Assembly (NCBI GenBank): GCA_020720705.1
Contig: DYOJ01000012.1
Span: 1-16,657 of the forward strand
Origin: Acetofilamentum sp.
Lineage (GTDB): Bacteria; Bacteroidota; Bacteroidia; Bacteroidales; JAADGE01
Direction: 5' to 3'
Length of the DNA: 16,657 bases
The notes below the pieces were generated by a model, which was given only the letters and a program-made list of their open reading frames with translations, was not told the origin of the DNA and did not search any database. Position numbers and translations under genes: made by a program. Below, in pieces: positions 1 to 7,132 of the stretch (positions are counted from its first letter, which is position 1; every line of letters starts with the position of its first letter).

Positions 1-179
1 TAATTACAGAAATAGGTAAAAATTTGGATAATGAAGTAATTGACGATAAATTTTTAATCGAATATCATGTTATCAATTTGAACACGTATCAAACAAGCAG
101 ATATTGTTCAAAAAAAACCTACAACCCGGATAATTCATATTTATCATTAGTTTTCAAAGGGATAAAAGAAAACGAATAA
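1..179 (+). CDS. 3' end of an unrecognised protein (5' part outside window)
   Basis: The reading frame whose first complete codon starts at base 3 is open from the window edge to a TAA at 177-179, giving 58 C-terminal residues. The piece is rich in Asn, Lys, Ile and Tyr like its neighbours and contains DKFLIEYHVINLNTYQTSRY, then ends in KGIKENE. No domain is recognisable in so short a tail. It reads in the same direction as the glycosyltransferase that follows 256 bases later, so it may belong to the same envelope or glycan locus, but that is inference from position only. The call rests on the open frame and normal composition. Confidence 0.55.
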   Translation, partial: ITEIGKNLDNEVIDDKFLIEYHVINLNTYQTSRYCSKKTYNPDNSYLSLVFKGIKENE

Positions 180-435
180 TTCTGCTTACATTCAATCTGC
201 GGTGCGTTTCGCGCCGTCGGTTTATGCAGCAAGGATGTGATATGAATTTCGGGCAATGATGAAAAAGATGAATTGCATTTCAAAAGGGCTTTGCAACTCA
301 GATTTCGGCGTTCTATAAATTCGGAATTGAAAATTGATGAAAAATTGGTTTCAAATATAATACATTCTGTTCAATATAATTTTTCGATGTATATTTGTTG
401 CCGGAAAAAAATATAAATATCAATTTTAAAATTGA
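180..435. other. Intergenic region with a short hairpin and possible gene remnant
   Basis: No complete gene is visible. At 201-215 there is a small GC-rich hairpin (GGTGCG, loop TTT, CGCGCC, one G-U pair in RNA). It lacks a following T-run, so it is not a convincing terminator. From 246 to about 417 one plus frame is open for roughly 57 codons, directly after a stop (243-245) and with no upstream start; its translation (NDEKDELHFKRALQLRFRRS and onward) looks plausible for protein. This could be the decayed end of a gene or chance. The right part carries a promoter candidate for the glycosyltransferase. Confidence 0.35.
366..397 (+). promoter_or_regulatory. Candidate Bacteroidota promoter for the glycosyltransferase
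   Basis: TATATTTG at 390-397 matches the Bacteroidota -7 consensus TAnnTTTG exactly. TCTG at 366-369 is one base off the -33 TTTG and lies 20 bases upstream. Initiation a few bases after 397 would leave a leader of about 30 bases before the GTG at 436. The call is by consensus only. Confidence 0.35.
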
Positions 436-1191
436 GTGAAAATAAGCATCATAACGGCATGTTACAACAATGCTGAAACAATCAGAGATACATTAAATTC
501 TGTTTCGCAACAAACCTACGCGGATATTGAATATATTATTATTGACGGAGCCTCTGCCGACGGCACACTTGAAATTTTAAAATCATACAATAATAGTATC
601 TCCAAATTGGTGAGTGAGCCGGATAATGGGATTTATGATGCTTTAAATAAGGGGCTTGCGCTTGCATCCGGCGATGTTGTGGGCTTTTTGCATGCAGATG
701 ATGTTTATACAAATTCTGACGTTTTGGCTGATGTGGCTGCGTGTTTCAAAACTTCGGAAACGGATACGCTGTACGGCGACCTTGTGTATGTTTCAAAAGA
801 TGATACGTCAAAAATTGTTCGTTTGTGGGAGTCGGGAGTTTTTAATTTTTCGGAACTAAAAAAAGGATGGATGCCGCCTCATCCGACATTCTTTGTAAAG
901 CGGAATATCTATGAAGGTCTCGGAAATTTTGATACGTCGTTTCGGATAGCCGCTGATTATGACCTTGTTCTTCGATTTTTGTTTTCACATAAAGTATCTA
1001 CTCACTATCTGCCTAAAGTGTTGATTAAGATGAGAACAGGAGGGGCAAGCAATAAAAGTTTGTCCAATATTTTAAAAAAATCAAAGGAAGATTTGCGTGC
1101 ATTGCGTAAAAATAATGTCGGAGGTTTAGGAGTGTTGATTTTTAAAAATATTCGAAAAATACCTCAGTTTTTTCGACGAAAAAGGCAATAG
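436..1191 (+). CDS. Family 2 glycosyltransferase (GT-A fold)
   Basis: A 251-residue cytosolic or membrane-associated enzyme predicted to move a sugar from a nucleotide-sugar donor to a growing glycan (capsule, O-antigen or exopolysaccharide). The N-terminus, KISIITACYNNAETI, is the first strand of the GT-A nucleotide-binding fold. The donor-site Asp is in IIIDGAS (Asp37), the EPDNGIYDALNKG motif is at 61-73, and the metal-binding DxD equivalent is HADD at 86-89. PHPTFF (148-153) and ADYDL (173-177, likely catalytic acid) follow, then MRTGGAS near 199-205. This pattern is close to the WcaA-type enzymes of colanic-acid-like clusters. The start must be GTG at 436 because an in-frame TGA sits immediately before it at 433-435 and a later start would remove the fold. 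The C-terminus is very basic (FFRRKRQ), suggesting contact with the inner membrane. Acceptor and donor cannot be read from sequence. Confidence 0.9.
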   Translation: MKISIITACYNNAETIRDTLNSVSQQTYADIEYIIIDGASADGTLEILKSYNNSISKLVSEPDNGIYDALNKGLALASGDVVGFLHADDVYTNSDVLADVAACFKTSETDTLYGDLVYVSKDDTSKIVRLWESGVFNFSELKKGWMPPHPTFFVKRNIYEGLGNFDTSFRIAADYDLVLRFLFSHKVSTHYLPKVLIKMRTGGASNKSLSNILKKSKEDLRALRKNNVGGLGVLIFKNIRKIPQFFRRKRQ

Positions 1192-1222
1192 CTATTTTTG
1201 TGAATTGCCAAAATATAAAAAA

Positions 1223-1260
1223 CCTTGCCGAATTTAAAAAACGGCAAGGCTTTGTTTTGT
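1223..1260. terminator. Bidirectional intrinsic terminator
   Basis: CCTTGCCG at 1223-1230 pairs perfectly with CGGCAAGG at 1242-1249 around an 11-base loop. On the plus strand the stem is followed by CTTTGTTTTGTTT, closing the glycosyltransferase transcript about 30 bases after its stop. On the minus strand it is followed by a run of six T, so it can also stop transcription from the sigma/OMP operon, although that operon ends about 200 bases away. Confidence 0.85.
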
Positions 1261-1454
1261 TTATGGATTATTGTTGAATTCACTCCGAGATGTCGAAATT
1301 GACCACTAATTCACTAATTATTACGAATTTTCTTTATGTAATCAATTGGATATAAAAAATTTACAAATGTTAATTTCTGCATAATCCTGTCAAAGATACT
1401 TTTCGGAGTGGACTCATAGTTGAGTTTTTAAATATAAAATTTTTGCGATACGGA
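1261..1454. other. Non-coding spacer with a distant inverted repeat
   Basis: No gene is seen. CACTCCGA (1281-1288) and TCGGAGTG (1403-1410) form an 8-bp perfect inverted repeat 114 bases apart, extended on each side by a few imperfect matches. The DNA between is AT-rich and has stops in all frames. It could be the long 3' untranslated region of the minus-strand operon, a folded RNA, or chance. Confidence 0.3.
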
Positions 1455-2579
1455 TTAGAAATTTATCAGTCTGATGCCCACATTTATCGGGTAAAGTTCG
1501 GGACCCATCCCTTCTTTGAATAAGGGAGCAAGGCTGTAGTCTGCAAATATTCCGATAGGACCGTATCCGGCTCGAAAGCTCAAACCGTAACGAAATGCCG
1601 AAAGTTGATAATCGTTGGAAAATTTGTCTTTATATTTCTGTCCGTCAATGTAATACTCTTGTTTTTGCTTCGACCAACCTCTGAGGCTTCCTGTTACGCC
1701 GCCGTTTATCCAAATGCTGTGTTTACCGGCAGGTATTTGCAATTCAGCCAAAAGCGGAATGGTTATGTAAGCGTTGTTGAAACGATTTTTTTCGTAATGT
1801 CTGACATCGTCTGCTACGAGTATGCCTTCCATGATACCTGTTGACTGATTTTCTTCTAAATCAATATTTTGGGCAAGTGCATAAGAACTCCAATTGATGC
1901 CTGCGCCTGTCGTGAGACCGAAATATCGTTGATGAATCGGAATATTAAACTCAAACAGATTGAGAGAATAAGCAAATGAGCGTTCGGGTACAATTTGCAT
2001 GAAACCAAGTTCGGAGTCCGTAGCAAGCATTTGCGTCGGATTTAGGAAATTTGCTAATCCAAACTCGAAGCCTGCCCAATGTCCTTTAAATTTTTCAACG
2101 CAAGAGTTTTGTTCGTCGTCTTCGGATGAGTTTGATTCGTCTTCAATTTTAATACCATCTTCATCGCCCATATCTTCGAGTTTTTCGAGTTCTTCTTCGA
2201 GCTTCTCCATAGCAATTTCTAAATCTTCGATACCTTTTTCAAATGCGCTGATTTGTTTTTCCTTCTCTTGCAATTCGCGTTCTTTTGCAGCAATTTGAGC
2301 ATCAGTAGTTTCGTCTGATTCGGAGCTTTGCAAGTTTTGCAATGAATCAATTTCAGCCCTTATTTTTTCAGACTCTTCGATAACCCGGTCTATTTCGACA
2401 CGAAATGTGTTTACGCCTGTTCCTAAATTATCGTGGTTGCGCTCTTTCGTGTCTTTTTTTTCGATAACGACTATGCGTTTCTTTCCGATAATAATTTCGG
2501 TGGTATCTTTTTGGGCAAATACTGCCGTTGTGAGTACGATGAGGCTCAGCGTCATCGCAAATTTGATTGACGTTTTCAT
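1455..2579 (-). CDS. Outer-membrane beta-barrel protein with periplasmic coiled coil
   Basis: A 374-residue envelope protein. Residues 1-22 are a signal peptide ending TAVFAQ. Residues about 62-138 are a Glu/Lys-rich heptad region, predicted coiled coil, followed by an acidic Ser/Asp/Glu linker with one Cys (160). Residues about 165-374 alternate short hydrophobic strands with turns, contain Gly/aromatic pairs (GHWAGFEFG, SFRAGYGPIGIFADY) and end in a terminal Phe. This is typical of the small outer-membrane barrels of Bacteroidota (OMP_b-brl/PorT-like). It is the last gene of the sigma/anti-sigma operon, 27 bases after the preceding gene, so it may be a regulon member or the envelope component being sensed; both are inference. 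No catalytic motif is present. The ATG start is fixed by the signal peptide. Confidence 0.8.
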   Translation of the reverse strand: MKTSIKFAMTLSLIVLTTAVFAQKDTTEIIIGKKRIVVIEKKDTKERNHDNLGTGVNTFRVEIDRVIEESEKIRAEIDSLQNLQSSESDETTDAQIAAKERELQEKEKQISAFEKGIEDLEIAMEKLEEELEKLEDMGDEDGIKIEDESNSSEDDEQNSCVEKFKGHWAGFEFGLANFLNPTQMLATDSELGFMQIVPERSFAYSLNLFEFNIPIHQRYFGLTTGAGINWSSYALAQNIDLEENQSTGIMEGILVADDVRHYEKNRFNNAYITIPLLAELQIPAGKHSIWINGGVTGSLRGWSKQKQEYYIDGQKYKDKFSNDYQLSAFRYGLSFRAGYGPIGIFADYSLAPLFKEGMGPELYPINVGIRLINF

Positions 2580-2606
2580 GATTCTTGATTATTAAATGAT
2601 TGATAA

Positions 2607-3620
2607 TTATTTGTTTCGATTATTAAACGTTCGTTTGATTTTGAACGATTCGCCGGTTACTTGCAATTTTTTCAATTCTCCGTTTGTGTTGTATTGGTTT
2701 TGCATCGAAATATCCGAATCTGAAATGATACTGAAAACGGACACGCCGGTTTCGGCAATAGCCCAGAGGGTTCCTGGGTTTTTAAGTTCGTCTAATTTTC
2801 CTAGCAGTGCATCAGTATAATTTTGCTTTGTATGAGCATGTTCGGCAATTTCGACTTTATTCAAATCCGTTGATGCAAGGGCAAGATTTTCAAATACAAT
2901 AGGCAAAGCCGGTTCACTTTCGTAAATGTATGTTTCGAGGTTTGTGTTTTCGGGTAATTTATTTTCTAAGTCGGCTGCGTCTGTCCGGTTTGATTTCGAG
3001 AGATATGTATTTTTACTCAACAACTTTTCGCTGAATGTTCTTGACGGAGTGTAAGTTACGGTTTTCACATTGGCGGCAGTCAGTTTTGAAGTCAGCATTT
3101 TTACGGGAGTTGCCGTCTCGGAATTAAAGAACCGGATACCGAAAAATAACATCACCGAAGCTGCTGCGGCATAAGCCATTAGTGGCTTTATTCGTAATTC
3201 AGGCATCCGTTTGATGCGTTGCTTCGGGAATTTTATTCGGGTATCCGGTTTCACCCTTGCTTGTTTGATTTGTTCGTAGAGGATTCGAGCGTTTTCGTCT
3301 CGATTTAATAATATTTGTAAGCGTTCGTTTTGCTTTATGTCTGTATCTCCTTCGGTAGCGGCAATGCAAAGATATTCAAGCTCAATAATATCGAACATTG
3401 ACAGATGCGGGATTGCTTCTAAGTTTTGTTTCTTTTCGTATTTTACGATTTCAGGCTCAATAACAAAAGTCAGGGCATCTTGCATGGATTCAAATTCGGG
3501 CAATAAATTCGGATTGGTTTGCAGAAATGCCTGCAAATCAGCAATTTGAGTGCCTGTCAGATTGCCTTCGGCGTAATCCAAAAAATAGGCTTCGTAATTA
3601 TGTATATTGATATTGCTCAT
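2607..3620 (-). CDS. Single-pass membrane protein, probable anti-sigma factor
   Basis: A 337-residue protein with no signal peptide and one membrane segment at about 146-165 (PLMAYAAAASVMLFFGIRFF), preceded by a strongly basic stretch, which predicts N-in/C-out topology. The N-terminal cytoplasmic 145 residues begin NYEAYFLDYAEGNLTGTQIADLQAFL, the pattern found at the start of many Bacteroidota anti-sigma proteins. The HxxxCxxC zinc motif of classical ZAS domains is absent. The 170-residue periplasmic part is polar and matches no fold I can name. It starts 18 bases after the sigma gene and precedes the OMP gene. Gene order and topology support sequestering the sigma factor at the membrane until an envelope signal arrives. 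The FecR domain is not recognisable, so this is not clearly a TonB-linked FecR system. Confidence 0.7.
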   Translation of the reverse strand: MSNINIHNYEAYFLDYAEGNLTGTQIADLQAFLQTNPNLLPEFESMQDALTFVIEPEIVKYEKKQNLEAIPHLSMFDIIELEYLCIAATEGDTDIKQNERLQILLNRDENARILYEQIKQARVKPDTRIKFPKQRIKRMPELRIKPLMAYAAAASVMLFFGIRFFNSETATPVKMLTSKLTAANVKTVTYTPSRTFSEKLLSKNTYLSKSNRTDAADLENKLPENTNLETYIYESEPALPIVFENLALASTDLNKVEIAEHAHTKQNYTDALLGKLDELKNPGTLWAIAETGVSVFSIISDSDISMQNQYNTNGELKKLQVTGESFKIKRTFNNRNK

Positions 3621-3638
3621 GATTCTGAATGTTTGGAG

Positions 3639-4124
3639 TTAAATTACGTTTTCGGGTTTGCCGATATAATTTTTAAGAAATAAGCGTGCTCTGTAAATAT
3701 AAACTTTTACTTGTTCTTCGCTTAAATTTGTAATATCTGAAATTTCTTTATATGAATAACCTTCGTAGTCGCGCAACATAACAACCGAGCGTTGGGCTTC
3801 GGGTAATTTTTCAAGTGCTAAACGCATCACTTCGTGTAAATCGTTGAAATGTTTGTTGTGTGTCGGTTCAATAAACTTGCTGTCTTCGGCGCTCACCATT
3901 CTTTTGTCTTTACGCAAGGCATCTATCATCGTATGATATGCGGTGGCAAATAAATATTGTTTGGCTTTTTCAAACGATACGGATTGCTTGTTTATCCACA
4001 TTTTTTCAAAACTATCCTGCACAATATCTTGTGCCGCATCTTGTCGTTTAATATTTTTCAGAATAAAGCGATATACATTATCTGAAAAAATTTTTACACA
4101 AATATTGTATTCTTTGACTGTCAT
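3639..4124 (-). CDS. ECF-type RNA polymerase sigma factor (sigma-70 family)
   Basis: A 161-residue protein with only the two domains of extracytoplasmic-function sigma factors. Region 2 spans about 15-72: FILKNIKRQDAAQDIVQDSF is the 2.1/2.2 core-binding helix pair, followed by the promoter-melting segment AKQYLFATAYHTMIDALRKD. Region 4 spans about 104-152: LEKLPEAQRSVVMLRDYEGY, then the helix-turn-helix SYKEISDITNLSEEQVKVYI. A TTG 15 bases upstream at 4139 would add five residues (MQSNK). The ATG at 4124 is preferred because it leads directly into the conserved region and ATG is normal here. It directs RNA polymerase to its own regulon, probably held in check by the membrane protein encoded 18 bases downstream. 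First gene of a three-gene operon. Confidence 0.9.
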   Translation of the reverse strand: MTVKEYNICVKIFSDNVYRFILKNIKRQDAAQDIVQDSFEKMWINKQSVSFEKAKQYLFATAYHTMIDALRKDKRMVSAEDSKFIEPTHNKHFNDLHEVMRLALEKLPEAQRSVVMLRDYEGYSYKEISDITNLSEEQVKVYIYRARLFLKNYIGKPENVI

Positions 4125-4168
4125 TTTGTTACTTTGCAATTCTGTTCATAAGACGAGCAAGTTGTGTG

Positions 4169-4198
4169 AAAAGTTACAAAAGATAGTTAAAAAATCAA
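4169..4198 (-). promoter_or_regulatory. Candidate promoter for the sigma/anti-sigma/OMP operon
   Basis: Read on the minus strand, TTG (4198-4196) is followed after exactly 19 bases by TAACTTTT (4176-4169). This matches the Bacteroidota -33/-7 arrangement with one mismatch in the -7 box. Initiation near 4162 gives a leader of about 38 bases. An autoregulatory ECF promoter could instead be used and would not follow this consensus. Confidence 0.4.
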
Positions 4199-4216
4199 TA
4201 ATAAATTTTTAAAAAT

Positions 4217-5047
4217 ATGAATAAGTTTTATTACACATTGGTTATCAGTGTACTAATTTTTAGTTCTTGCAATACTGCCGAAACGAAAACTGAAGAAAAA
4301 GTAGAGAAAATAATCGTATCCGAATCCGTATATTCGGGAGAAAACGGTTTGTCTCCTACGGTTTGGTATCAAACATCTGCCGAAAATAAGGCAATTTATT
4401 TGCAAACCTATCTTTTTGCAAAATTGATGTTGAGTGAAAACTTGAAAAAAAAATATAAAAAACCTGTGGCAGTTGTTACCGATATTGATGAAACGGTGTT
4501 GGATAACAGTCCTTACAATGCCCGGCTTGCAAAAACCGGAAAAATGTACACCAATGAATCTTGGGATGCATGGGTAAATACTAAAAAAGCGGAGGCTTTG
4601 CCGGGTGCCGTTGATTTTTTCATGTTTGCAAAATCAAAAAAAGTTGAAGTTTTTTATATTTCAAATCGAACTAATAATACTTTGGAAGCAACGATGGAAA
4701 ATATGCAACGTTTAGGTTTCCCGAATATTGATAAAAAATATTTTTTATTGAAAACAGATAAGTCTGATAAAACGGCTCGTCGTGATTCGATTTCAAAAAA
4801 TTACGATATTATTTTGTTTTTAGGTGATAATATGACTGATTTTACCGAAGAATTTGCCAATAGAGATACTACAGATTTCGGGACAGCGGTTGTCCAAAAA
4901 TATAAAGCTGACATTGGCACTCGTTTCATCGTTTTTCCGAATCCGATGTACGGCGAGTGGGAGAAGGCAGCTTTCCGAAATGACTACGGAAAATCGGACA
5001 TCGAAAAGCAAAAAGCTTTAAAATCATCAATTAAAGATGTTTATTAG
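4217..5047 (+). CDS. Acid phosphatase / 5'-nucleotidase lipoprotein, e(P4) family (HAD superfamily)
   Basis: A 276-residue lipoprotein. Residues 1-17 are a signal peptide ending in a lipobox (FSSC) with Cys18 as the lipidated residue. The family-specific segment LSPTVWYQTSAENKAIYLQT follows at 46-65. HAD motif I is DIDETVLDN at 89-97 with nucleophile Asp89 and general acid Asp91; motif II is ISNR (148-151); motif IV is GDNMTDF with Asp204 and Asp208. These are the features of the Haemophilus e(P4) class C acid phosphatases, which hydrolyse 5'-nucleotides and other phosphomonoesters outside the inner membrane with Mg2+ and support nucleotide or phosphate salvage. Length is about normal for the family and all key residues are present. 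It is monocistronic: divergent from the sigma operon and closed by the palindrome at 5060-5105. Confidence 0.93.
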   Translation: MNKFYYTLVISVLIFSSCNTAETKTEEKVEKIIVSESVYSGENGLSPTVWYQTSAENKAIYLQTYLFAKLMLSENLKKKYKKPVAVVTDIDETVLDNSPYNARLAKTGKMYTNESWDAWVNTKKAEALPGAVDFFMFAKSKKVEVFYISNRTNNTLEATMENMQRLGFPNIDKKYFLLKTDKSDKTARRDSISKNYDIILFLGDNMTDFTEEFANRDTTDFGTAVVQKYKADIGTRFIVFPNPMYGEWEKAAFRNDYGKSDIEKQKALKSSIKDVY

Positions 5048-5059
5048 CCGGTTTTGAGG

Positions 5060-5105
5060 AAATCCACAGTTTTAAACCGTTTAAACGGTTTAAAACTGTG
5101 GATTT
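5060..5105. terminator. 46-bp perfect palindrome between convergent genes (probable bidirectional terminator)
   Basis: Two 23-base arms are exact reverse complements with no spacer, centred between 5082 and 5083 at GTTTAAAC. In RNA this forms a stem of about 21 bp with a minimal loop, followed by TTT on both strands. It lies 12 bases after the phosphatase stop and about 40 bases after the stop of the convergent SpoIIE gene, the right place for a shared terminator. The length and perfection exceed what a terminator needs. Confidence 0.7.
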
Positions 5106-5146
5106 TGGCAGATGAACGAAATTAACCTCAAAATTGAAAAGGTTTG

Positions 5147-7129
5147 TTAACTGAATTTTATGCCGATAAGTGTAATATCATCTCGTTGCTCTTCGCCGTT
5201 TTGATGATTTTGCATAAGTGATTTTAGTTTATTATACTGTTCATTCATAGATAGTTCTGCAATATTAAGCAGAGTGTCATTAAGCGTTTGTCGTCCAAGT
5301 TTTTGACGTTTCGGGTCGTTTTGGTCTGTAAACCCATCGGAATCCATGTAAACAATATCACCTATACTCAAAAGAATTTCGACTTCTTTAAAAGGCTTCT
5401 CTTTTGCTTTTGATTTCGGATTTCCGCCAATCGGACGGCGTGAACCTTCTACGGTTTTTATCTCTTTTGAATTATGGTCGAAATAGACCAGCGGACGTTT
5501 TGCGCCGCTGAATGATAAACGTATTGTTTTGTCTGTTCTGTGTTCAATTTTTATCAGCCCCATGTCAATACCGTCAGTATTTCCGGTTTCAGTTTGTTTG
5601 AGGGCTTTCATAATTCCTGCGTCTAAGTGTTCAAGAATATCTTTTGGCGAAAGTGTATGTTGTTCGTTTACAATTTGATTCAATAGTTGAATACTGATAA
5701 GCGACATAAACGCACCCGGTACCCCATGCCCCGTACAATCGGCTACTGCGAACATAAACATATCGTCAACCTCTGCCGGACGCGGAATATCGTGCAGTTC
5801 GGAAAACCAGTAAAAATCACCCGAAACAATATCTTTGGGCGAAAAAAACACAAATGAGTCGAAATGCTTTTTATGCAATACGTCAGCAGGAAGAACAGCT
5901 TGTTGTATTGTGCCGGCATAATTGATACTTTTATTTATCTGTAAATTCTGGTGCTCGATTAGTTCGTTCTTTTTATGCAACACAACATTATTTTCGGAAA
6001 CAATCGCATTCGCTTCAATTAATTTTTCGGCTTGTTTATGAATTTCAAATTTTTGTTGCTCAAGGAGCAGATTTTGCTCGTTAAGTTTTTTGTTCGTTTT
6101 TTTTCGTTGTCGCATGAAATATGCTAAAATTATGATAAACGCAAAAACCATCAGCAAAACCCCGGCAACAAGTATGAGTTGACGGCGTTGTACGGCAATT
6201 TCTTTATCTTTCATCGCAATTTCTTTTTCGTATCGTTTTGCTTGCTGTCTTACGATTTCTAATTGAGGTTCAAGTTTACTGATTTCAGCAGACAGTTCGT
6301 TAACCAAGAGTGAATCTCCGTTTGCTTCGGCTTTTGCTCTGCGGTCGTTTAAGTTTTTCAGCAGTAACTCTTTTTTCTCAATTATAGTTCTGATTATCTG
6401 TATGCTGTCTTCGTTGGAGAGTGTGCCTTTTGATAAAATATTTTCTATTTTACTGTCTTTTGAACTGATAGCCTTTTTCTCACTTTCCGATAAATTGTCA
6501 ATAAGTTCAGAGCTGACACTGTCGTTTGTGAGCAATATTTTAGAATTTCCCGAACGGACAGCAAGGCTGTCTGTTCTTTGATTTTCTTTTTCAATTTCGG
6601 CAAGCAACTCATCGCGTTTTCGCATTGCGGCATTAACGATAGAGTCTGCTTTCAACTCTGCTCGCAGTTTTTTTTCGTTTGCATCGGCAAGTATTTGCTC
6701 TTCTTTGGGTGTGATACCCGACGAATGGCTGAAGGGTTTTGATTCTGAAAGTTTTCCGTTATTTGAAATGATAAAATAATGCTCCGCCTCAGTTGTTTTT
6801 GATAAATTTACAGTGTAAATATCCGAACTAAGTTTTGATTTCGGTTGCGAAATATCAGTTCCAATGCTAACGGTGTGATTTTCATATCCGGGAAATGAAA
6901 ATTCGATACGATATTTTTTTCTGTAGTTAAGCGAGGCATTAAAATATCCGTTGCTCAGTGTTTTGGAATACGATATCAGTCGGTCGTTTTCAAACACTTT
7001 GACTGTGCAATTTTCTTTAGGGGAACTGTCAGCGTTTACAATTCCGTGGAAACTGTATGATTCGGCATTTTGGGCTGCTAAAACCAATGCCGCACAGTTA
7101 AATATGAAGAAGAAAATAAGGTTTCTCAT
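5147..7129 (-). CDS. Membrane-anchored SpoIIE-family PP2C protein phosphatase with extracytoplasmic sensor region
   Basis: A 660-residue Ser/Thr phosphatase. Order: signal peptide 1-19; carboxypeptidase-regulatory-like beta-sandwich about 25-110 (GIVNADSSPKENCTVKVFEN, then a PGYENHTV strand); long extracytoplasmic charged helical region 140-315, probably coiled coil; membrane helix 318-338 (ILVAGVLLMVFAFIIILAYF); cytoplasmic coiled coil 343-400; SpoIIE/PP2C catalytic domain 402-660. Metal-site motifs are intact: SGDFYWF (Asp438), AVADCTGHGVPGAF (Asp464), DSDGFTD (Asp598) and RDDITLI (Asp650/651). Known relatives dephosphorylate an anti-anti-sigma (STAS) protein or another phosphoserine target; no STAS or switch kinase lies in the window. 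The gene begins three bases after the stop of the upstream secreted protein, so the two are translationally close and likely act together. The ATG start is fixed by the signal peptide. Confidence 0.9.
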   Translation of the reverse strand: MRNLIFFFIFNCAALVLAAQNAESYSFHGIVNADSSPKENCTVKVFENDRLISYSKTLSNGYFNASLNYRKKYRIEFSFPGYENHTVSIGTDISQPKSKLSSDIYTVNLSKTTEAEHYFIISNNGKLSESKPFSHSSGITPKEEQILADANEKKLRAELKADSIVNAAMRKRDELLAEIEKENQRTDSLAVRSGNSKILLTNDSVSSELIDNLSESEKKAISSKDSKIENILSKGTLSNEDSIQIIRTIIEKKELLLKNLNDRRAKAEANGDSLLVNELSAEISKLEPQLEIVRQQAKRYEKEIAMKDKEIAVQRRQLILVAGVLLMVFAFIIILAYFMRQRKKTNKKLNEQNLLLEQQKFEIHKQAEKLIEANAIVSENNVVLHKKNELIEHQNLQINKSINYAGTIQQAVLPADVLHKKHFDSFVFFSPKDIVSGDFYWFSELHDIPRPAEVDDMFMFAVADCTGHGVPGAFMSLISIQLLNQIVNEQHTLSPKDILEHLDAGIMKALKQTETGNTDGIDMGLIKIEHRTDKTIRLSFSGAKRPLVYFDHNSKEIKTVEGSRRPIGGNPKSKAKEKPFKEVEILLSIGDIVYMDSDGFTDQNDPKRQKLGRQTLNDTLLNIAELSMNEQYNKLKSLMQNHQNGEEQRDDITLIGIKFS

Positions 7130-7132
7130 AAC

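Noticed and set aside
201..215. GC-rich hairpin as terminator of the left-edge gene
   Set aside because: The stem is only 6 bp with one G-U pair and no T-run follows.
1999..2298. Plus-strand Ser-rich open frame
   Set aside because: It is the antisense of the Glu-rich coiled coil of the outer-membrane protein; the serine runs are a codon artefact.
4125..4139. TTG start adding five residues to the sigma factor
   Set aside because: An ATG at 4124 lies just before the conserved region and no feature favours the rare TTG.
4162..4191. Promoter for the acid phosphatase (TTG, 19 bases, TAGTTAAA)
   Set aside because: Spacing is right but the -7 box matches TAnnTTTG at too few positions to call.
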